From assembly GCA_033002965.1 (NCBI GenBank), contig JAURVB010000122.1:1-64000 (forward strand): a DNA stretch of 64,000 nucleotides. The letters are read 5' to 3'. Position 1 is the stretch's first letter; each line of letters opens with the position of its first letter. The notes under the pieces were generated by a model. It saw only the letters and a program-made list of their open reading frames with translations, did no database searches and was not told the DNA's origin. The stretch comes from Piper betle (lineage: Eukaryota > Streptophyta > Magnoliopsida > Piperales > Piperaceae). Shown here one piece after another: positions 54,824 through 64,000 of this stretch. Both the position numbers and the translations under genes were made by a program.

Positions 54824-57626
54824 TTTCCGGGTCTTCACAACCACCCTCCCCACCCATCTCCTCTTTTGTTTTCCCCCTTCCCTCTCCTCGATTGCTCTCA
54901 GCCAAGCTAGCTACAATCTTGTTGATGCAACCTTCGGTCACCGGCTCCGGCGACGGGTGCCAACCACCATCGCCCACTCTCCCCTCGACGTTCCCGACAC
55001 CATCCAACCCCATCCACCACATGCAGGGCGACTTCAAAAATGAAGTCACATCTGCAAATTACTGCCGTCAGTGACCAGTGCCACTGCCGGTCGTCGCGTA
55101 CCGCCGTCGCCCTCCTCATCCCCTCCTCATGCCCTAGATTACCTCAATTGCACCAATCCCCTCCCCAATCGAAAACCCCTCTTTTGGCACCCTTTGCCCT
55201 AGCCGACCACATTTCTTGCCGCCGGCGATCACCTCAGCGAGCTATTGTCGTTGTTGACTCCCTGCTACCATGCTTGCCCAGACCATCCTTGCCTAGCTGG
55301 CCACTCCACCTAGCTGTCCCCTTTTCTGACTTGTTCTTTCCATGGCCATGCGGAATTTTTCTGCTGGACAGCAGTCGCCGGCGTTGGTAACCCAGCCGCA
55401 AGGGCACCAGCTCCACCAATCCAACCCCTTAGCCATTGTCACCTTGGTTTGGCAACGGTCGGCAACCAGGGCCATCACCGCATGACCAACGATTAAGTAT
55501 AGAATTTTATCCGATTTTATTTGATAATGAAGTATTTTATGATCTTATTGTGATGCAAATGGTGTGATTATAAATAGATGTTTGTTTATATTCAAATGCA
55601 TGTTAACAGATGATAATGGTGAATTAGGGTTAGACAATTAATTCGTAAATTACGTATATAGTTTTTATGATTAAATTAGTATAATTAAATACTATGCTAA
55701 TTATTGGAGCTAGGGTTAATATCTAATTGGATGAGGATTCATTTTTTATGTCCTGGAATTAGAATACAAGATGTTAATAATTAAATTAAGATGTAGGTAG
55801 CTAATTAAATAGGTTTTAATCGTCGATTAGAATGAATTGCATGATTTGAATGTAAATGTCACGTAATGTCTGGTAATTGTTACTCATGATTGAATGCCCT
55901 AGGTTGAGACATAGACGAAATTGTTGTTGTTTGTCTTGTATGGATTAATGTGGAGTTCAGCATTCATGCATTATACTGGGTATTAGTACTTAATCTTGTT
56001 GTGTAGGTTCAGAGTAGGAGCTCACCGCCTAGGGGTGAAAACATGCTCGGAGCTTCTGCTAGGTCCGTTTAGGACTCGTTCCCCATTTTACGTTCTATTC
56101 CATTCTATGTTTATTTTATTACTTGTAGGACGAGTTAAGTGGTATTTTATTGGATCCCACTTTACCTGGGCCATTTAATCAATTGGTTTTTGGATTAATA
56201 ACCCTCGAGGATGAGATCCCTTGAATTTGATTTCAAAAAGAAGATCTACCGTCATTTGCCTTTGGGTATATCATATAAATCCCTTCTCATGCCTATATAT
56301 AGTTTTATCGTGTTTCAGTGAGACGAGAGATGGGTAAACCGACTCGCACGTACTATGAACAAGTACAAGTGCAAGTCAAAGTGGGCTTTGGATTAATGAG
56401 AGAGTCGTTCCATTCCCGAGGGATCCTGACAATTCCCATTTAGAGTTCCTCACATCCAGAGAAATGTAGAGGTTTAAGGGTACTGTTTAGTACAATGCAC
56501 ATTCGGACTTGTGGTTCAAAGGGTACTAAAGGCGACTACCTATGAGTACTTGGCTTTCGTGCTTAAGGCCAGGAGAATTACGGTGGAAAGGAGAGGGCTT
56601 AGGATATACTGGTAGTCCCAAGGGACCAGGGAAATGAGAAAATGCCGAGAGAGGCATCAAACCAGTCAATTTAGGACGCTATCAAATCTGCAGCCCAGTG
56701 ACTCCTCATTAGATGCCCTTAGGAGTATTCACGAGAAGTATATAAATATTTTCTTCAAAATAAGAGTCAGCTCTCATTTGCCAGTTTGCTATGTAGTTAT
56801 AATTTTGTACCAATAACACTCGTTATTAACGTTTCTTTTATATATATGTATGTGAGGATTAAATACTGGATATGCCAACTTGGACGGAGAAGTAGTGAGG
56901 CTTGCACACACACAGGCTCTCCGACAGAATGTTTGTTTTGGTTGTTTTGGTTGTTTGTTATGTTATTATGAAAATGAAATTCTTGTGACGAAATTACTTG
57001 ATATAAAAGATAATATGATGAAGATTTTAGTAAATAAAAATAGATAGTGATAATATGATCTGAAATATATATATAGTGTGCAGATTGAATGACAAAGGTA
57101 GAAATAAAAAATTGCAGGTGGGTGGTGAACCAAAGCGTAGAGAATAGTTTGATGTGGCCGAATTAAATATTTATGTGAAAAATATGGTGCAATAGATGTA
57201 TATGGAGTTATATATTTATATAGGTTGATTTAACTGGGTGGCACTTAATTATAGTTTTAGGGGAGACTTTTGTCTATTTTATTTCAAAAATATTTATTGA
57301 TTTTATAGTAATTATTTTGGTATGTAAACTGGTTGTCATTTCATCCATGTAGTAGTATGTTAGGCTTCTGTGCATTTATCCATGCATATCAGATTAGTAT
57401 CTTCCATCTTGAAACACTAAGAGTAGATTTACTTAAGTTAGGTTCGAGTTAACCGACTTAATCAAAACTTGTAACATTCCGGTTAGGTTTACGAGCGACC
57501 CGGATTCGGGTGTCACAATCAAGTCTTGACTTGAGAACACGGTGAATCTTATCTATTGATCTATTCCGTTGAAAGATAAGTTTATATCTTAATTATGTTT
57601 TATTATATATTTGATTCTACAAATAT

Positions 57627-59326
57627 TACCAAGGTAAGATATCATACACGATTTATTTTAGAGATAAATTTTAATTTTATAGATAAATCATTATTAAATA
57701 ATGAGATAGACTTCTATTTCGAAAGATGGAATGTAGTAAAATGAGAAAATTAGATTATAATAATTTGATCTATTTTTATTTATTTTTATTTTATTTTGAT
57801 TGGTAGAATATCCTACTTTTTCTGAGTGTAAAACTTTTGTTTTTTTGTATATATTAATTATATTTCTAAATAAGTATTGACTTTTTTTTATTTTATAAAT
57901 TGATTATACTTAAATATCCACTTGTTGTTTATTATTTTATGGTCACTACCAAATCTAAAAATTTTGTATCCAATATGTATCATATTAAAAGTTGACTAAA
58001 AATTTAATTATATACATATTTTATATATGTATCATACAAAAAATAGATATTTTTAATAAAGTATTCTTAAGCGTTGTATCGTATATGCTCTATTCCATTT
58101 TACGTCTTTATTATATTTCATTCTCCTCTTGAAAAATCACTATATTTTTAGTAATTAATAGTCAATTTAACTTGAGATAGTTTGTTTATATTAATGATTT
58201 GAAGTGATAGATTTGGAAAACATCTTTTTTTAATGTATTCTAAGAATGAGTATGTTAGAAGCATGAGTTACTAATATTTAAAAAGTTTAATGGGCCGTAA
58301 TGGACTGATTAAGAGAATATTTCGGTTCAAAATTGCCCGTCACAAAATGATAATTGTTATTATTGAAGAAAGATGTGTTGCCAAATTGAAAGGGGATGCA
58401 ACAAATTGTAAGCTACCCATAATATTTGGCCCGTACAAAATAGCTCGAGCTTTTTACCAAAAAATAAGAGACACTTTTTTAAATTATCTAGCAAATTGAG
58501 AATCAAAACTAATTACCAGAATAGTAAAAAATATTCAACACCGATAAGTTTGCCCTTTAATTCAAAAAAATACATTTTTTAGTGAATATCGTTGGCTGTC
58601 GTGGCCGACATGGGAAGCCAGATCCTCCAAGGCCAAGGTGGCCATGCCAGACACACCTGTACTTAGGGTGGCCAGGCGATAATTTATTAAATTTTTTTAT
58701 TTTTAAATTAAAATTTGGCTAGGCATATTTACGATAATTTATAATTTTAATTATTTGATAATTATGATTAATTTTTCTCCTGACATGAAATATATAAAAT
58801 TCATTCGCCTTTTTTTAAAAAAAGGTCAATTAGCTTCCCATATATGGCTTGGCCCATAGGGCCCATATAGATATGACTTACAGAACTGAGTTAGGATAAA
58901 AAGATCGACGTAAGGTTGTTTTTACTTTTTTTTTTCAACGATTTGAAATGATTCGAGATTGTTTTTATTGATGATTTAAAATGTTTTATTTGAGAAAGGT
59001 TTTTTCTATGTATTTTGATCGGTGGATCTCTTATTTTTCTTTGAAGACTTCGAATTTCTTTTTTTTATTAATTAGAGTACAAAAACGAGAGTAAACTATA
59101 TTATGTTCAAATAATAGTCTAAAACAGTGCATCCAACTTGGGCCACTGAAGGCAGATCCCATAAGGCTGGATGACGTTCCCGATCCTTTGGGTAGTATAT
59201 CCAACGAATCATCAAAAGAATAAATTTTATTTGTTCAATTATACACTACTCAGATTATCCATCAAACTTACGCTGATAATGTCTAACTTCTCGGCCAATC
59301 TAAACAGAAATGTAATTAGTTGTAAG
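57627..59326. other. Unclassified AT-rich DNA
   Basis: No frame with recognisable motifs, no paired terminal repeats and no RNA gene seen. A frame at 58290-58499 (69 codons, basic) has no support beyond length. Confidence 0.5.
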
Positions 59327-59334
59327 GTCTTACA

Positions 59335-59945
59335 TAGGGTTGCTAATTGAGCGAGCTAGCTCGTGAGCATTTAGCGTTCGGCTCAACTTGACTCGACTCG
59401 AAACTCGACATTTAAATGCTCGACTCGAACTCGACTCGAACTCGAATCTTACGAGCCGAGCTTGAGCAAGGTCGTGTTCGACTCGACTCAACTCGGTTGT
59501 AACTCGAACTTGACTCGTAGTTCGACTCGAACTCGACTCGATAAAATAATATAATAATATAGTCTTTATATTATATTATATATATATATATATATGATAT
59601 ATATAATAACAAAGAAGCAAGATAGTTGAGATGGTAAGTATTCACCTTGATGACTTCAAAGTTGTAGGTTCTAACCACATTGGCCTCATTTGTTTTTTAA
59701 GTGAGGTACTTTTGACTTTTAATCGAGCTGGTTTCCTTCTAACGAACGAGCTCACAAAAATTAAATAGTTTAAGTATATTTGAGCTCGAGTCGAGCTCGA
59801 ACACATAAAAGAAATTCGAATCGAATTCGAGCATGTATGTCCAAAACTCGTTCGATCTCGAGTCGAGTTCGAAAGAGTTTCGAACTTTTTGAGCCGAGTT
59901 CGAACACATGTTGAGCTCGGCTCGCTCGCTCAATTAACATCCCTA
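59335..59945. mobile_element. hAT-type non-autonomous element 2, TSD GTCTTACA
   Basis: 611 bp. The exact 8-bp duplication GTCTTACA is at 59327-59334 and 59946-59953. The terminal inverted repeat is TAGGGTTGCTAATTGAGCGA on the left, and reversed on the right TAGGGATGTTAATTGAGCGA (18 of 20 match). Subterminal regions are rich in GACTCGA/TCGAGTC repeats of both strands and would form a long hairpin; a TA run lies in the middle (about 59577-59595). No transposase is encoded. It differs from element 1 in its terminal sequence, so it belongs to another subfamily. Confidence 0.95.
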
Positions 59946-59953
59946 GTCTTACA

Positions 59954-62900
59954 GCCCAATAGTAATTTCCTTGCTTATGATAGGGTTTTACAGGTATATT
60001 AGTTATTAGACGTAGCAACTTAGTACTCTTCTCGAAAATTGGTGATGTATCTCCACAATGCTCCTAAGAACGACAACTTAGTCTTGCCCTAGTTGATTCT
60101 ATTATATGTATATAACAGAATCAAACAATTACTTATACAAAAACTACATCACAATAATTGTTCTTATACCAAAAAACAGATAAAATTTTCCCAGTAAATA
60201 AGATGTTGGAAATAATTCACCTATCAAATATTACGAACACCTCAACCATAATTATACATTTCAAAAGAGATCTTACCTTAATATTTTACTCATCATGTTT
60301 GGGGATTCTGGGCCCTGCACAATCCTGCTCTGCATACCCCAAGGGTTTTCTACTTGCAATCCAATCCATTTCACAAAGCATAATAATTCCCAAAATGCCA
60401 ACAAAATAATACATCACCATACAAAGTCCACATTACCCTTCAAATACAAATACATCTCAAACACAATACATAAGAAGGGTCAATGATCACTAAAACCTTA
60501 AAAAAACCAAAAAAGCCAACAAGGAGCACACACACCACCGCCACATGAACCAGCACCGATCCAAGCATCTGGCCAACGCTAAAGAACCTCACCTACATAC
60601 ATAATATAAAAACACGTTAGCAATAAGTGTCACTGAGTCCCAAAATAACTAATAAGGAAAAATGATCAAACTGACAAATAAGCATGAGAATACCCATGGA
60701 ATATATTAACATACTCCAATAGAAGTATCTCACAAAGGGCATAAATGAGAGGTCTTTCGATTGGTCGATTGGGAAGCACCTTCCAAACAAACATAACATA
60801 TCATAAGCGTCAAAATTATATATAGGTGAGGGATAACAAACATAAATAAAAGCCCTCTCTGGTCCTCCATATTTGTCCTCTATTATGCTCATATGAGAAG
60901 CCAACTTGAGAATTAACCTTAAGATCATCTCTCCATATCCTAATATGCACCGCCTTAAAATGTACCCTTATCAAGTACACGGCCTAGGGTTTGGAGAGCA
61001 CGCAGTGCACATGCTATATATAATTTCCAACATCACATAGGGCATAAGAAAGGATTTCATATAATATTTGCCGAAGTAACTTTGTAGAGGATCCTCATTT
61101 TCAAAATTTACACCAAAGGATCTGATCTTTGAAGTTTTATTAATCGCTAATTAAACTGATGAAGATGACCCAAAGTAGGTGAGATTAAATAAAACTCCAC
61201 CAACCTTGTCCTACGATTTAAAATCCAAGAACAAACTCTCACATTATGTCAGCAATAGATGAAGGAAAAAGAAACCTACAGACCAGATTTGGAAAGCCCC
61301 TGTGACACACTTAGTAGCGAGCTCCATCATACACCTACTGAGTCTAAGTCTACATGATGAAGATGGATGGATGCATGCTTAGAATAAAATGCACCACACA
61401 ATTTACTCAATACATACACAACAATATCAAATACAACTCACAATGTGACATAACAAGGTTGTCCACACATGTAGCCAAATTCAATTCATAGAATTCAACA
61501 TGTTGTCCATCATTCAAATCATATGTAGCTTAGATTTACATATCATGCCCTCACTAATCATGTATCCAAAAGAATTAAATTTAAGAAACGTCATCAAGTA
61601 TATTTCAGAGAACATGCGCGATAAGTTTCACAAAGAACTATGGGGTTTAGGCCCCGTAGATAAATTGTAGAAGTTAAGGTACTGAAGCTGTAAACTGGAA
61701 ATCCGCACATGATACTTAAGATTAGGGATTTAACTACTCACCCACATAAGTTCTATTTGATCTACAATTCTATTATATTATCACTCACCCATTAAGGAGG
61801 AGCATGTACGTAAATTTTCGTCTGAATTTAATTTTATTAGCCTATTTAATTGGATTTTAGAAGCTAAGGTTAAACTGCTGGAAATTATAAGGTTTTCAGA
61901 ACAATTCAGTTTTGGTGATTTTTATGCCAAAGCAAAATCTGTCATAAAATTATAAAAAAATTAAATAGTTTCAGTTCGATTATTGTGATTAGGTATATTA
62001 AATTTCAGATCAGTTTGATTTGATTAGCATGCCCAAATAATTCAATCAAGACAGTACCAGAAACTGAAAACAAGCCCGGACAGACTGCACACATAATTTC
62101 TCCTACTTAACAAAACCCCTTATATTACTCCAAATGGAGTGATGTAAAATCCTACTGACTCCTAACAAGTTGAACTTAAATTCAGGAGCAAATTACAGTG
62201 AATAATTTCCATTATGTGGTTGAAACATCACCACAAAAACAAGACTACTTTTACAGACAGCAAATCACAGAACTGCATTGCTTCAGTAGAAAATAGTGGA
62301 ATAATATTAAATGGACTCCAAATCAAGTGAAACAAAATCCGTTTTTGCTGTCCTAGTGGTGGTCGAAAATTTACTTATAGAACTAAAATCCAGGAAATAT
62401 CTCACAAAATTTTGGAAAAATTAATATAAAAAATCTAAATCACACATGCACGCCAAACGAAAATCATAAAACCAAAATCCTAACATGCACAAGGCTGAGA
62501 TGCATGAAATGACATTAAAAGAAGAAGAGGATAAGAGGGGAAACATGAAGTACCTTGATGGTGATAAAATTGAGGGTGGTGGAGTGGTGAATTAAATCAT
62601 TAGAGTACAAATTCGATCCCAGTTGCAAAATATGGCTGGAAGAGGTGATGGAAGAGAGTGGAGAGGAAGAAATGGGAGCTACTCGTCCTAGAGTGATTTG
62701 GGGAAGAAAAAGGGTCGAACAACCCTTTTGTGGTTCATCTCACTCTTTTATTTAACCGGTTTTGGGGCTGAACCAAGAGTGGTACTCAGAGATTATTTTG
62801 GGTCAAAAAAATAGCTAGTCCAAGGATTGGACAAGGACCGAGGACAACTAAAAGTGTACACAAAACGAAAATGATAAAAAAAATGATATACAACAAACCT

Positions 62901-63050
62901 ACAAAAGCCAAAAAAAAGAAAAAGCTAAACGAACCTGAACCAAAACAGAAAAAAGAAAAATTAAAACTAAAGCATACAAAACAATATATCTCGATTATAG
63001 ATACCCACTCGCTTAAACTGTATTGTATTCGCCAAATGAACACACAAACA
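59954..63050 (-). mobile_element. Family-L-like LTR relic (L5)
   Basis: It contains CCTCACCTACATACATAAT (60588), ATAAAAACACGTTAGCAATAAG, CCCAAAATAACTAATAAGG, and a purine-rich patch at 62520-62720, in the same order as L6 and parts of L1 and L2. Both ends are unclear and no TSD was found. Frames inside are short and not shared with the related copies. Confidence 0.55.
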
Positions 63051-64000
63051 TAATATAAGAGGATGTTGACTTACAACACAACTTTGACAAAATATAAAAT
63101 AGAACCAATCTCATAATATATATCGATCCAGAAAAGAGATCAATTAATATGTTATTTAATGGGGGTCACACTGGTTTCACTTTTATCAAGTAGTTAAGAG
63201 AAAAAGGAAAATGTGGGCAAAATTGGTCTCCTGACCCATCATAGTCGACATACTAGCAAATCTGAATTCATATTACAAATTTAATTATTGTAATGGTGAA
63301 GGAGATGAATTGTGTTAATAACCATTTAAAGACCATGCTAAAAAAATATATTTTAAATAAATAGTTAATTAATAATTAATAAAAAGGCATTCAGTTGAAC
63401 CATAGAGGATCAGAAAATAGATTTTTACAAGGCGATTAGCTGTCCATCGGCTAGCGTAGGACAATCAGACACTTCACGAATGCGTATTTCAGGATGCGCG
63501 ATTAAACGATCATTGAATTGTTAATTTTTAATAAAATTTTCCAATTTGTGGTGTATTTTACAATTGCTCCTATTCTGACCTTATAATCCAAAACAAAGTC
63601 ATTGGCCTCAAGAGACCCTTTCGATAAATAAAAGTTCCTTTCATGAAATAAAGCACAATTTGGACATTATCTTGTTTCATTTTGAAGAGAATATTGTGCT
63701 TTTCACTTCTCATTTGTGTAAATAGCCATGCGAAGAGCTTGAACAAATTGAGAGTGATCCCTCCTTGTTAGAAAGGGTGTGAAGTGTTGGGAGTATCTTC
63801 CTCGTGAAGAAACAGAGTAACTATATAGAAAAGTGAAACAGAACGCCTAGTGGATTTCCTATTGTTCTCCCATCGAGATAATTAAAGGTTTAAGTAAAGA
63901 ATTTCCGAAAAACTTTAAATTGTTCTTCTTTCTTCTTATATTTATTATTACTATATTTTTTGTCAAGTATCATCACCTGTAAGTTGAATATTATATATCG
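63051..64000. other. Unclassified AT-rich DNA to window end
   Basis: No gene, repeat pair or RNA gene is apparent on either strand. Confidence 0.5.

Larger units (their letters stand above)
52185..54839 (-). mobile_element. Family-M solo LTR, copy C, TSD ACCAC
   Basis: 2655 bp. The TSD ACCAC is at 52180-52184 and 54840-54844. Read on the minus strand it starts TGTGAAGACCCGG and runs through a (TAA)n/(TA)n tract, a region of ATGGTTAAGTGAA-type short repeats, and the CACAAACCCTAGCCGTCATT block with TATA-like word. A GC-rich leader (53580-54180), AT-rich part, the GGCCTGAGCCCAGATTCG block, the minisatellite and the conserved tail follow. It ends GGCGGTCGTTA, having lost the final CA. The order is the same as in copies A and B. 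Confidence 0.92.
51614..57517 (+). mobile_element. Family-L solo LTR (L3), TSD ATCAA, split by copy C
   Basis: It begins TGTAAAACTTGTGAC and ends CGGATTCGGGTGTCACA, with TSD ATCAA at 51609-51613 and 57518-57522. Its own length is about 3.2 kb. In order: region matching the end of the Ty3 LTR (51614-51800), AT-rich part, inverted repeat (52015-52039), GC-rich block (52050-52184 and 54845-55480), AT-rich part. The rest (55990-57517) is shared with L1 and L2 in reverse (GAGGATGAGATCCCTTGA, CCGAGGGATCCTGACA, GGGTACTAAAGGCGACTACC). No internal retroelement sequence is present, so it is solo. Confidence 0.93.
49110..57621 (+). mobile_element. Non-coding LTR retrotransposon R1, TSD AATAT
   Basis: The left LTR is 49110-49473 and the right LTR is 51353-57621, the latter split by a 5.9-kb family-L solo LTR. 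Without that insert the right LTR is about 360 bp, matching the left. Both start TGTTGGC and end CTACA or TTACA. The TSD AATAT is at 49105-49109 and 57622-57626. The inside (49474-51352, about 1.9 kb) has no pol motif. A purine tract lies before the right LTR. It is therefore a small LARD-type or defective element; the TGTTGG start suggests Ty1/copia kinship. Confidence 0.9.
51353..57621 (+). repeat. 3' LTR of R1, split by solo LTR L3
   Basis: Pieces 51353-51613 and 57523-57621 join to about 360 bp when the insert and one TSD are removed, the same length and order as the left LTR. Confidence 0.92.

Noticed and set aside
53584..55390. GC-rich frames near 53.6 and 55.0-55.4 kb as genes
   Set aside because: They lie in the GC-rich leaders of LTRs C and L3, differ between copies and show no domain.
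58290..58499. 69-codon basic frame as a small gene
   Set aside because: No motif, no related copy and no neighbouring support.

Overview
This window is nuclear DNA from a flowering plant. The evidence is a three-exon gene with plant-type introns, Ty3/gypsy and Ty1/copia retrotransposons with initiator-Met-tRNA primer sites, TRIM elements and hAT-type miniature elements. The species cannot be told from the sequence. Only one host gene is supported: a TauD/clavaminate-synthase-like Fe(II)/2-oxoglutarate dioxygenase at about 45.8-47.8 kb. Nearly everything else is transposable elements stacked inside one another. Many boundaries can be fixed to the base because the TG...CA ends and target-site duplications (TSDs) are still readable.

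Layout. 0-2 kb: right part of an LTR that carries a minisatellite (called family M here). 2-5.3 kb: unclassified DNA hit by three complete TRIMs (TSDs TCCTT, AGATC, TGCTC). 5.3-23.5 kb: a gag relic and its LTR (family L, Tekay-like Ty3). That LTR is split by a family-M LTR (8607-22693), which is split by a Tat/Ogre-like element (8707-19497, TSD ATTCT), which holds two further solo LTRs (12634-14113, TSD TTGAT; 15164-16319, TSD GGATG). 23.5-32.6 kb: several overlapping family-L LTR relics. 32.6-41.3 kb: a dead Ty1/copia element split by a young, defective Ty3 element (34345-39959, TSD ATATA). 43.8-44.75 kb: a hAT-type element (TSD TTAACAAC). 45.8-47.8 kb: the dioxygenase gene. 49.1-57.6 kb: a non-coding LTR element (TSD AATAT) whose right LTR contains a family-L solo LTR (TSD ATCAA), which contains a family-M solo LTR (TSD ACCAC). 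59.3-59.9 kb: a second hAT-type element (TSD GTCTTACA). 60-63 kb: a family-L-like relic.

The most unusual observations are these. (1) Four family-M LTRs share ends and conserved blocks, but each carries a different minisatellite at the same internal position. (2) The Tat-like element has no pol and instead encodes a PB1-domain protein on its coding strand next to its 3' LTR, which looks like host gene capture. (3) A short inverted repeat (TTGACTCG...CGAGTCAA) marks a GC-rich to AT-rich switch in family-L LTRs, family-M LTRs and a hAT element. (4) The Ty3 element at 34-40 kb has lost its protease region and carries a duplicated zinc knuckle and three transition-type nonsense codons. (5) The dioxygenase gene has a one-base deletion that throws its distal iron-binding histidine out of frame.
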